A model generated the notes under the pieces. The model saw only the letters and a list, made by a program, of their open reading frames with translations. It searched no databases and was not told the DNA's origin. DNA of 64,000 nt from Clostridiales bacterium (lineage in GTDB: Bacteria > Bacillota > Clostridia > Saccharofermentanales > Saccharofermentanaceae): assembly GCA_017964005.1 (NCBI GenBank), contig JAGCSR010000032.1, positions 1 to 64,000 on the forward strand, written 5' to 3'. Positions 6,954 through 15,270 of this stretch are shown here, piece after piece. The translations under genes and the position numbers were made by a program. The first letter of the stretch is position 1. Every line of letters begins with the position of its first letter.

Positions 6954-9416
6954 TTACTCGTATTTGATCTGTTCGGAAATCTTCATCTTGCGCATTTTCG
7001 CAATGGGAAAGAAGACTGTCAGTGTGTAAAGTATGGTCATCACTGCCCACAGGATGATCACTGCCAATGGCGTAAGCTGAAGGTCGAAGAATACTCCTTC
7101 CATGGAGACGACCGCGCTCTTCAGCACCAGTGTGATAAGGGTGCCGGTTATGACGCCGAGGCCGGATGCGAATGCCGACATGGAGAAGATCTCGCTGAAT
7201 AAGACCTTTGCCAGAGTCTTGCGGTTCATGGCACAGGACAGCATTACTGCAAGTTCCTTCTTGCGGCCTTCGAATCCTATTATCTGGTTGCTTATCATGC
7301 CGATGCCGGTCATTACGATTGCGATACCTATGACTGTTGTGAAGATCGCGATGGCACTTGCAGCATCCCTTCTGTCTTCTTCTTCGATCGTAGCCCTGGT
7401 CTTGGCGGTCTCATCACCGGTCGTGTACTTGTTGATGGTGAATGCCGTCTTCTCAGGATCAGCGCAATTGACGAGCATGGTGTTCGGTAAGTCGTGGAAG
7501 ATCTTGATGAAATCATTCCGGGATATTACGACAGAATCCTTGCCGTCAGCGGCGGATACTGTGTCGAATGTTCCGCCGAAGGTCATGTCTTTCTTGATGT
7601 TGAAGACATAATCCGCGTTGAATGTAACCGTCAGTTTATCGCCTTCCTTAAGTCCCAGGCGGTCGTTAACACTGCTGTGGACATAGAATGTGCCGTCTTC
7701 CACATTGTCAGGGAGATTACGGAACATGTCGTAATACTTGTATCCGCCCTCCGGGATGCCGGTGACATGGTAGTTTTTCCTTACGGCATTGTCGCCTATT
7801 ATCAGGAAGTCCGATTGATCGTAGATGTTTTCTATATCTGTTACTCCTTCAAGATCTTTGATGAAAGAATACTTGGACGGTTTCTCTGTGCAGTCCACTT
7901 TTACATTAGCTTTGAACACCGATACCGCAAAGGTCGATATCGCCGACATTGCGATCGCGAAAACGATAACGCACATGCATGCGGATGTTGCGCAAAGGAT
8001 ACCGCTCTTGACCGTGCTCTTGCGTGATACGGCTTCCTTCAATGCCAGAGACCATCTTGCGCTTGATCTCTTCTCTGCGATCTCTCCTAACAGGCTCATG
8101 AAGAGCTTGAATACGAGAGGGAAGATGAAGGCAAGACCGGTTACGGCGAAGAGCATGCAGAGTGCTGCAAGGATAAGGTTGCTCCTGAAGAAAAAGAGTA
8201 CGGCTGCAATGCCAAGAAGGATGGCACCTGTTATGGTTCCTGCCGTTGAGTATTTATATTCCGTATCCCTGTTATCGAAAATGATATCTCTTATGGATAC
8301 TTTCAAAGCCTTAAGAATAGCTCTTAAAGGAATAAGGCACTCGACTATGACAGCTCCCAGAACAACTCCGATAAGAAGTATGACTGATACGGCAGGGATC
8401 TTGGGCATTACCATAATTCCGTCACCGTCCTCATATCTGAGGATCAGGTTCAGAACGGGAGTCCTGAATAACGCGTACAAAACAACAGCGGGAATACTTC
8501 CGATCAATGCGTAGATAACGTTTTCGGCAAGAAGGATCCTTGCGGTTCCTGCCGAGCTCATGCCCAGGCTTCGAAGAGTTCCCACAAGGCTCATCCTCTC
8601 GGACACTATCCTCTCGCAGATCGAGTAGGTAACGAAGATCACGAGAAGGAAAGTGATGACGAATACCAAAGTCAAAATGGCGGTTAAGTTATCTATCATG
8701 GCGAGGATCTCTTCCGGAACCAGAAGATCAGCGACAGCCGATTCACCATATTTTTCGATCAGCATCTCTTTTGCCTGAGGCGCAAGGTCGTTGTCGTGAA
8801 CGTCGATCATCAGAAGACCGAAGGTCTCGTCGCCGCAATAAAGAACCTTTGCGGATTCGGTATTTACTATGACGGACTCCTGGCTCATGAGAGGATTCTT
8901 CTGATCGGATGGCAGGATCTTGACCACCTTATAATCGTGAGCTTCATCAGCCTTGTCGTGAAGCGTGATCGTGTCGCCTACGCCGCAGTTGTTCTTCTTG
9001 GCGTATCCTTCGGTAATGACTGCTTCCATGAATCCCGCATCGACAGGCCCCATGAACTTCATGGCTTCTGCCTTCTCGAAGTCTAAGCCCAATACTCTCA
9101 CCGAATTGCTCTTGGCGTAGTTATATTCTCCCGGAACATCCGTGTAATAACGCTCGCCGTAAAGATAGACTGCCAGTGCCGTATGCTCCGGGAATCCTTC
9201 CGGCATGTCGATCGAGTAACCGGGTCTTAATATGAGCTGATAGTCAGCATCGGATACAGATCTTACGTCGTCCATAAGGACCTGGCCGATGGCGCCTGAC
9301 AGGTCGAAGCTGAGCATGGCGGCAAGTGAACATACGAAGATCGAGAATATGACCAGGATCGTACGCAGCGGTTTTCCGAATGTGTTCTTAAATGCGTTCT
9401 TCAATAAGATATTCAT
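6954..9416 (-). CDS. ABC transporter permease, FtsX/MacB type
   Basis: An 820-residue permease. The start is taken at 9416, where GGGAGGG lies nine bases upstream; an in-frame ATG eight codons earlier lacks this. One N-terminal membrane segment is followed by a large external domain, then three central segments around residues 250-370, further segments near 400-500, a second external domain, and three C-terminal segments. This duplicated FtsX layout is the arrangement of long MacB-like permeases in Firmicutes. It forms a transporter with the ATPase downstream. Substrate unknown; the co-transcribed lipoprotein peptidase suggests a role at the cell surface. Confidence 0.9.
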   Translation of the reverse strand: MNILLKNAFKNTFGKPLRTILVIFSIFVCSLAAMLSFDLSGAIGQVLMDDVRSVSDADYQLILRPGYSIDMPEGFPEHTALAVYLYGERYYTDVPGEYNYAKSNSVRVLGLDFEKAEAMKFMGPVDAGFMEAVITEGYAKKNNCGVGDTITLHDKADEAHDYKVVKILPSDQKNPLMSQESVIVNTESAKVLYCGDETFGLLMIDVHDNDLAPQAKEMLIEKYGESAVADLLVPEEILAMIDNLTAILTLVFVITFLLVIFVTYSICERIVSERMSLVGTLRSLGMSSAGTARILLAENVIYALIGSIPAVVLYALFRTPVLNLILRYEDGDGIMVMPKIPAVSVILLIGVVLGAVIVECLIPLRAILKALKVSIRDIIFDNRDTEYKYSTAGTITGAILLGIAAVLFFFRSNLILAALCMLFAVTGLAFIFPLVFKLFMSLLGEIAEKRSSARWSLALKEAVSRKSTVKSGILCATSACMCVIVFAIAMSAISTFAVSVFKANVKVDCTEKPSKYSFIKDLEGVTDIENIYDQSDFLIIGDNAVRKNYHVTGIPEGGYKYYDMFRNLPDNVEDGTFYVHSSVNDRLGLKEGDKLTVTFNADYVFNIKKDMTFGGTFDTVSAADGKDSVVISRNDFIKIFHDLPNTMLVNCADPEKTAFTINKYTTGDETAKTRATIEEEDRRDAASAIAIFTTVIGIAIVMTGIGMISNQIIGFEGRKKELAVMLSCAMNRKTLAKVLFSEIFSMSAFASGLGVITGTLITLVLKSAVVSMEGVFFDLQLTPLAVIILWAVMTILYTLTVFFPIAKMRKMKISEQIKYE

Positions 9417-9430
9417 GTCGTATCCCTCCC

Positions 9431-11416
9431 TTAATGCCATCTCGATATACGGTCTTCAGGGGCGATAAACATACCGTCGCCTTCTTTGACATCGTATGTG
9501 TCGTAGAACTCGTCAAGGGTTGCAAGGATCGCGTTGACCCTTATAACTGCGGGACTGTGTTCATCCTGTTCAAGCTGTTCGAGAACATAGGTATCCAATG
9601 TCTTCTCGCGCCAGGTTACAGTGTAATTGGAGAAGATCTTTTGGAGGTCATCCTTGTTCTTTGCCAGGGATGCAACGCACTCCATGCCTCCAAGGTCAGC
9701 GTAGTTCTCGCCCAGGGTCTGTTCGCCGTTAACATGATAGACGCCGAATACCGTAAAGTTCTTCTCGAAGTATTCTGATGCTTTCTTGTTGCGCGCGAGG
9801 AGAGCGTCCATATCGGACTGGTTGATCCAGGACGGGTTGTAACTGCCGTTCTCATCGAAAAGGATACAGTTAGAGTCGAAAGCATGTCCCATCTCATGTG
9901 CGACCGTAAATCCGATGCCGCCCAGGTTGGTGTAGTAATCGGCATCCTTGTCGTAGAAAGGCGCGTTCATCATGGCAACGGTTATCGTTATGTTGTTTAA
10001 GGAAGGATGGTAGCAGGCATTGAACATCTGCATCGGCATATTGATATCTTTCCTGTCGGAAGATGTTCCCAGCTTCGCGCGGCTCTGAGCGCTTAAGATC
10101 CTTAAATATTCGATATAGAAATCAAAATAGTTTCCGTCAGGAAGACCCTTGAATTTGTCGTTTTCGTGGCGCTTTAAGTCGCTCCCTGTAACATAGATTA
10201 TGTTGTCGAGTTTTCGAAGGAGCCCGGCTCTTGTTTCTTCCGTAAGCCAGTCAGCTTCAGTTATCAACTTTCTGTATCCTTCCTTGATGTCGTCGCACAT
10301 GTTGCGAAGATATTTATCTGTATCTTCGGTGTAATACTTTTCGACATAAAGAGGATCGGTCTGATCAGAAAAGTCTCTCATGATCTTCTCTTTTGCCCGG
10401 TCTTCCGCGGACTTATAGTTCTTGTTGTAGTACTTAAGAAGGAGGTCGGAAGAAGGAGCGATGAAGTCGGTATATCTTTGAAGGAACTTTACAAGAGCCC
10501 AAGCCTTCAGCGCTTCGAGATTGTCTTCCGTTAATACTTTATTGACAGCAGCCATCTGGTCCTTATCTATGGTGCCGAACCTGTCGATCTTACCGGTATC
10601 AAATCCCGATTTTTCCAGATAACGGTAAAGGTCGATATTGGAGTATATCTGCTTTGCTTCATCAGGCTTTATCTCTTCCATATATTCCAGGGGCATTGAG
10701 TCATTGAGGATATCCATATTTGTGGCGTTATAGATATCCATTACGATATATGCAAGTTGTGTTCCGGCCTGATCGGCTTCTTTCTTGCCGTATCCTATAT
10801 ACTGCATGGCATCGCTGCCGTAGTTCTTTACATCCGTCAGGGAAGAATAGGAATCCAGAAGGTCCTTATAGTCAGCGCCGGCGATCCCCTCATAGTTCTT
10901 GAAAGACAGATCGTATCTTCCGGGCGTAAGGTAGTTGGTGGTAACGGACACATTAAGAAAACTCCCGACGCTATAATCCTTACACATCTTCGCATCCGCA
11001 TCCAGGAGTTCCTCCAGAGTATCCGCATTCTTTATCTCTTCGATCATGTCCTGAAGTTTTTGCGGCACCGGAGTGTTGTCGTAGTCATAAGCCATCTGAA
11101 GGTTATATGCTTTTTGTATGATGTCTTCTTCAGATCCTTTGTCATATCCCGAACCCTTGGCGACATCGTCAATGATCTGTCCGATCTCATCTTCGATCAT
11201 GTCCTGATCGAAAGCTTCCCCCGCCGTGTTAGCCTTATACTTGAACTTCACGGTCTTAAGGAAATCTTCATTGATGAACCTGTAATAGTCGTCCTGCGGC
11301 CGCGCCGGTGTCTCTTCGGCCTGGCTTGGCTTGGAAGGTATTACATTTTCTTCCACTATCGCGCATGAAGTCATCGCCATTGCGCTCAATAGTACCAAAG
11401 CAATTACTTTTCGCAT
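9431..11416 (-). CDS. M13-family (neprilysin/PepO-like) zinc metallopeptidase, lipoprotein
   Basis: A 661-residue protein with a lipoprotein signal (lipobox ending at a cysteine near residue 18). The zinc motif is HEMGH (H507, E508, H511), followed about 60 residues later by the third-ligand segment GENYADLGG, and the protein ends in an aromatic/basic tail typical of M13. M13 enzymes cut oligopeptides outside the cell. The stop is 14 bases before the permease start, whose RBS lies in the gap, so peptidase, permease and ATPase form one leftward operon. The pairing suggests coupled processing and transport or signalling of peptides, which is an inference. Confidence 0.9.
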   Translation of the reverse strand: MRKVIALVLLSAMAMTSCAIVEENVIPSKPSQAEETPARPQDDYYRFINEDFLKTVKFKYKANTAGEAFDQDMIEDEIGQIIDDVAKGSGYDKGSEEDIIQKAYNLQMAYDYDNTPVPQKLQDMIEEIKNADTLEELLDADAKMCKDYSVGSFLNVSVTTNYLTPGRYDLSFKNYEGIAGADYKDLLDSYSSLTDVKNYGSDAMQYIGYGKKEADQAGTQLAYIVMDIYNATNMDILNDSMPLEYMEEIKPDEAKQIYSNIDLYRYLEKSGFDTGKIDRFGTIDKDQMAAVNKVLTEDNLEALKAWALVKFLQRYTDFIAPSSDLLLKYYNKNYKSAEDRAKEKIMRDFSDQTDPLYVEKYYTEDTDKYLRNMCDDIKEGYRKLITEADWLTEETRAGLLRKLDNIIYVTGSDLKRHENDKFKGLPDGNYFDFYIEYLRILSAQSRAKLGTSSDRKDINMPMQMFNACYHPSLNNITITVAMMNAPFYDKDADYYTNLGGIGFTVAHEMGHAFDSNCILFDENGSYNPSWINQSDMDALLARNKKASEYFEKNFTVFGVYHVNGEQTLGENYADLGGMECVASLAKNKDDLQKIFSNYTVTWREKTLDTYVLEQLEQDEHSPAVIRVNAILATLDEFYDTYDVKEGDGMFIAPEDRISRWH

Positions 11417-11568
11417 TTACGTTACTCCTGTTGCATTTTTGTTGATGATGCCATCTTATCACTCCGTGCCGCGAAAAACGGTTTTGGTGGCGAGTTGCGC
11501 TCCATCCGTGGCGAAATGCACGATCTTGTGATAATCTACAGCCATAATAACGAGTGAGGTATGCTGTG

Positions 11569-12894
11569 ATGAACAAAGGGATAAAGTGTTTGGCGAAGGT
11601 CCTGACAGTCGTTGTCATGCTGAGCAGTATCCCCGTATTCGGTAAAGCTGCGGCGGCCGATTCTGCGACAGGTTTTGCGGATGTCAGCGACACCTCCGCT
11701 TACTACTATAAGCCCGTTCAGTGGGCGGTAACCAACAACATCACCACAGGATATAAAGACGGTAATTTCAAGCCCGGCAATAAACTGACCCGCGCACAGA
11801 TGGTAACATTCATCTGGCGCATGCTGGGCAAACCCGAACCCAAGGTATCCGACAATCCCTTCTCTGACATTAAGAAGAGTGACTACTGGTACAAAGCCGC
11901 TCTCTGGGGCAACGAGAACCACATAGTGGAAGGCTACAAGGACGGCACTTTCGGTCCGCAGACCGTATGCGCCAGAAAGCACGCGGTCACTTTCCTTTGG
12001 AGACTTGCGGGAAAACCCGCCCCCAAGACTTCGGTCAACAGATTCTCCGATGTGAGTAGTTCCGATTACTACTACAAGGCAACTCTCTGGGCATCCGAAA
12101 AGAAGATCCTGGAAGGTTACAAAGACGGCACCTTCGGCCCCGATAAGGATTGCCTTCGAAAACATGCCGTGACGTTCCTCTACAAATACTCCAACTACAT
12201 GCAGTCCCCCGATGCTCACGAACACAAGTGGGAGCCGGTGTATGAAGATATAGAATATCAGGTAGCTGTTCAAACATATGCTGCAGATGGTACTACCAAC
12301 GATTATTCCAGACCAATCTACCGATGGGTGGTAAAGACTGATGAAGTGCCTGTTTATGAGAAGCATTTGTTTGATATAAATGGTCGAGATGCTACAAAAG
12401 CATGGGAAAATGGTGGCCGTGATGAATGGAAGGACAGTGGTAATTGGGATAACTACATTAGCGATACTCAAAATTTAAGAGATTGGCTCCGGGCAACTAT
12501 CGGATCCGGTTCAACTTTTTCTCAGGATGTTCAGGTCGGAACGAGGTTGGAATATCGTGAGGAATGTGAGCTTTCGGGGTATTCCAGAATGCCGTTATTG
12601 TTTCAGACAAAAAAGGAAAAGGTGCTTACTCATTATCTTTGTTCTTGTGGAGCACGTAAAAATCCTCCTGCCCAGTTTTATGTAATCACCGGAGTTGAAG
12701 TTGAAGTGCAATTTGAAGTAGATTATGATAACGATGGTTGTACTGAATGGATCACTGAGATTATCTACATTGAACAGACAGATTACAAGACACCTGGAGA
12801 GGAAACTTGTTACAAGATATTGGAAGCCATGGGTTATGATGTCTTGGGTATGGGAAACCGAAAGATTATACATGTATACGAGAAGCCTGAGTAA
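11569..12894 (+). CDS. Secreted SLH-repeat protein with unrecognised C-terminal domain
   Basis: The ATG at 11569 is preferred over an in-frame GTG at 11554 because GAGGT lies eight bases before it. The 441-residue product has a signal peptide (positively charged start, hydrophobic core, 'GKAAAADS' cleavage region), three SLH repeats over about residues 35-215, then a domain opening with an H-x-H-x-W pattern and containing a CSCG pair. The second half (from about 12235) is visibly richer in A and T than the SLH half and uses different codons, which suggests the domain was acquired separately. It probably decorates the cell wall; activity unknown. Confidence 0.85.
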   Translation: MNKGIKCLAKVLTVVVMLSSIPVFGKAAAADSATGFADVSDTSAYYYKPVQWAVTNNITTGYKDGNFKPGNKLTRAQMVTFIWRMLGKPEPKVSDNPFSDIKKSDYWYKAALWGNENHIVEGYKDGTFGPQTVCARKHAVTFLWRLAGKPAPKTSVNRFSDVSSSDYYYKATLWASEKKILEGYKDGTFGPDKDCLRKHAVTFLYKYSNYMQSPDAHEHKWEPVYEDIEYQVAVQTYAADGTTNDYSRPIYRWVVKTDEVPVYEKHLFDINGRDATKAWENGGRDEWKDSGNWDNYISDTQNLRDWLRATIGSGSTFSQDVQVGTRLEYREECELSGYSRMPLLFQTKKEKVLTHYLCSCGARKNPPAQFYVITGVEVEVQFEVDYDNDGCTEWITEIIYIEQTDYKTPGEETCYKILEAMGYDVLGMGNRKIIHVYEKPE

Positions 12895-12959
12895 CCTATA
12901 ATGAAATGCTACGACAGATAGATTGTTGCCGCACATGTATTTAGGGGGGACGAATATTT

Positions 12960-13454
12960 ATGAGACGTTTATTATCTGTTCTGCTTATACCTGTTATGGC
13001 GGTCGTGCTCGGCGGGTGCTTTTTGTTCGAGCCGACGCCTACCGATGAGAAACTTACGACATATCTTACAGACAGTCCTGTGATCTCGGCGAGATTCTAC
13101 GATCGGGACAGGGAGAATGAAGACGGATCAGAGTTCTTTTTCGAGGACCTTGAAGAAGGGAGACTTCAGGAACTTGTTGAGAAGTTGGATTCCATGGAAC
13201 TTACGCATCACTCATATCACACAGACTATTTCTGGGGTGATCACTTCGGGATCGAACTTGCTTTGGAAGACGGAACTTATCTAACATATGACGGAACCCA
13301 GCTGGAACACAGTAAGGTTACGATCGACACTCCCTACGATGCGTCCGACAGGATCAAGAGCCGTTTCCTGGAAGTTACGAACTGCGACTTCTGGGAGGAG
13401 ATGTGTGAGTTCTTCCCCGAGATCGACCTTAAGGGGGTCAGGACGGGATGGTGA
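12960..13454 (+). CDS. Small lipoprotein of unknown function
   Basis: A 164-residue product with a typical lipoprotein signal (MRRLLSVLLIP..., lipobox VLGGC with C20). The mature part is acidic and has no recognised domain. The start codon follows a G-rich ribosome binding site (GGGGGG). It lies 65 bases after the SLH gene in the same direction and may be co-expressed. A long imperfect hairpin follows its stop codon. Confidence 0.75.
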   Translation: MRRLLSVLLIPVMAVVLGGCFLFEPTPTDEKLTTYLTDSPVISARFYDRDRENEDGSEFFFEDLEEGRLQELVEKLDSMELTHHSYHTDYFWGDHFGIELALEDGTYLTYDGTQLEHSKVTIDTPYDASDRIKSRFLEVTNCDFWEEMCEFFPEIDLKGVRTGW

Positions 13455-13456
13455 AC

Positions 13457-13540
13457 GCTCGCAATTGTGATCCGTCGCAATGGGGTCCTCCGCGCTTCGC
13501 TTGTGCGGAGCATTGCTCCGGAATCAAATTGCTCGCAGGG
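13457..13540 (+). repeat. Long imperfect inverted repeat
   Basis: Outer arms 13461-13474 and 13519-13532 match at 10 of 14 positions. Inner arms share GCAATG/CATTGC and CTCCGC/GCGGAG (13477-13493 with 13503-13516). It follows the lipoprotein stop and precedes the lipase gene, so it could terminate transcription, although no T-run follows. The rest of the 13455-13679 gap shows no gene I can support. Confidence 0.5.
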
Positions 13541-13679
13541 GCGGAACTGGCAGCGCATACGATTTTGGAGTAAACTTGGTATAATAACTACGATCCGCAG
13601 GTGCGGGTCGGAATGGACAGGGAAGAGATTTGAATCCGGACCGGTGAGATCCGGGAGAGTGATAAGGACGGCAGGTTAT

Positions 13680-14501
13680 ATGATCGACCTTAAGTATCCG
13701 CTGCTGCTCGTACACGGGATAGGTTTTCGGGACAGCCGCGTGGTGTGTTACTGGGGGAGGATCCCCAAGGCTTTGGAGGCGGAAGGCGTTAAGTGCTTTT
13801 TCGGTGAGCAGGATTCGAACGGGACCGTGGAGGACAACGGCCGGTTTTTGACCGAGAGGATAAGGACTCTTGCCGCAGAGCATGATATCCCGAAGTTCAA
13901 TGTGATCGCCCATTCCAAGGGAGGTCTTGATATGCGCTATGCGATCTCGACCATGGGGATAGGAGACCTGGTTGCGTCGCTGACGACGATCTGCACGCCG
14001 CACAACGGATCTTACACTGTGGATAAGCTCATGCGTGCGCCGAAGTTCCTGGTGAAGTTCGTGGGGTGGTGCTCGGATCTGGGTCTAAGGATTCAGGGAG
14101 ACAAGAAGCCGAATGCATATGAGGTTTACAAGAGCTTTACTACCGGGTGGGCAGAGGAGTTCAACCGGGCTAATCCCGATGTTCCGGGGATCTACTATCA
14201 GTCCTATTCCTTCACATTCTCATCTATGTGCTCTGACATGTTCCTGTGGTTTACACATATGGTAGTAAAGCATGTGGAAGGCGAGAATGACGGGCTGCTG
14301 ACGCCCCGCGCGGTCAAGTGGACGAATTTTCAGGGCGTATATACCGGGACTACCAACCGGGGGATATCCCACTGTGACGAAGTGGATATGAGGAGGATGC
14401 GCCTGACGAAGAAGCCGTCGGTGCCTTCCGACAACAAGGTGTCTGATATGCCGGACTTCTATCTGGATGTTGTAAGGGGACTTGCAGCCAGGGGACTTTG
14501 A
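13680..14501 (+). CDS. Alpha/beta hydrolase, lipase-like
   Basis: A 273-residue protein. The reading frame extends further upstream but that part overlaps the hairpin and has no coding look, so the ATG at 13680 is chosen; its RBS (GGCAGG) is weak. HG of 'LLVHGIGFRD' forms the oxyanion region, S79 in AHSKGG is the nucleophile, and later 'ENDGLL' and 'GISHCD' supply candidate acid and histidine. The layout matches triacylglycerol-lipase-like hydrolases (LipA type). There is no signal peptide, so it may act inside the cell or on membrane lipids. The stop is one base from the stop of the convergent membrane protein gene. Confidence 0.82.
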   Translation: MIDLKYPLLLVHGIGFRDSRVVCYWGRIPKALEAEGVKCFFGEQDSNGTVEDNGRFLTERIRTLAAEHDIPKFNVIAHSKGGLDMRYAISTMGIGDLVASLTTICTPHNGSYTVDKLMRAPKFLVKFVGWCSDLGLRIQGDKKPNAYEVYKSFTTGWAEEFNRANPDVPGIYYQSYSFTFSSMCSDMFLWFTHMVVKHVEGENDGLLTPRAVKWTNFQGVYTGTTNRGISHCDEVDMRRMRLTKKPSVPSDNKVSDMPDFYLDVVRGLAARGL

Positions 14502-14502
14502 A

Positions 14503-15096
14503 TCAGCCTGCGATGATGGTCAGTATCGTGAAGGCCGAGGCTATGACAAGGCCGAGGTTCAGGATAGATCCGACGGTGAATGTCTTGATGAAGTGGCCGT
14601 CTGATCTTGCGGTCTTTATAAGAACCGGGACATTGTAGATCAGGAATACCAAGGTGATTATGACGGTGACGAGGAGCGCGATAAATCCCGCTTCCGACAG
14701 ACCGCGTCTCATGTAGATCGTATGATTCGAAGACTCGTGTTTGTAACTGTCAAAATATGTAAGGCTCGACAGCGGGACTGAGGATGCATAAGCAACCGGC
14801 TGGCCTTTGTCGTTCTTGTAGATTATGGTGCAGGCGGGCTCATCCCGGTTATAGTAGACTATCTTGACCCTGGCGCCCAGGCCGGGGGTCTCGACGGAAT
14901 CGGCTATCTTCATCCAGTTGATGCCGGATTCCGAAGCTATAGTGGCATCTACTTCATAGGATGACTCGTATTTCAGCTGCGGAGTTGATTCCTTGCCGAC
15001 ATACCAGATGCAGATCATGAACAGCGCGACAAAGACCGCTGCGCAGACCGCCAGGGATATGAAGTAGAGTTTTTTTGCCTTGCTGCCGTATTCCAT
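14503..15096 (-). CDS. Membrane protein of unknown function (DUF3592-like layout)
   Basis: A 197-residue protein with an N-terminal membrane helix (about residues 10-33), an external or cytosolic hydrophilic domain of about 90 residues, and two further membrane helices near residues 130-155 and 170-195. The central portion with 'VKIVYYNRDEP' resembles the DUF3592 beta domain. No enzymatic motif is visible. It is monocistronic as far as can be seen and faces the lipase gene tail to tail. Confidence 0.7.
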   Translation of the reverse strand: MEYGSKAKKLYFISLAVCAAVFVALFMICIWYVGKESTPQLKYESSYEVDATIASESGINWMKIADSVETPGLGARVKIVYYNRDEPACTIIYKNDKGQPVAYASSVPLSSLTYFDSYKHESSNHTIYMRRGLSEAGFIALLVTVIITLVFLIYNVPVLIKTARSDGHFIKTFTVGSILNLGLVIASAFTILTIIAG

Positions 15097-15178
15097 GGTT
15101 TGTTTTCCTCTTGATTTTCCTGATGGTATTCTACCATAAGTTGACCGAAAATCGCTTTTGGCGGGCAGTGTTGTCTCG

Positions 15179-15208
15179 TTGACTGTATACCCGCTCTTAT
15201 GTTATTAT
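15179..15208 (+). promoter_or_regulatory. Promoter of the three-gene signalling operon
   Basis: TTGACT (15179-15184) and TATTAT (15203-15208) are separated by 18 bases. The predicted start lies about 55 bases before the first gene, whose ribosome binding site is GAGGGGG. Confidence 0.6.
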
Positions 15209-15270
15209 TTTTCTTGTTTATTTAGATAAACGATGATATCTTTTCCATTTGTTGAGGGGGCTCATTCAAT

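Noticed and set aside
11536-12471. 311-codon minus-strand frame
   Set aside because: Opposite strand of the SLH repeats; its apparent repeats mirror those of the SLH gene.
13467-13679. N-terminal extension of the lipase
   Set aside because: The region contains the hairpin and encodes an Arg-rich sequence without family similarity.
15181-15270. Cyclic-di-GMP riboswitch before the signalling operon
   Set aside because: The short leader lacks the conserved GEMM core and paired arms.
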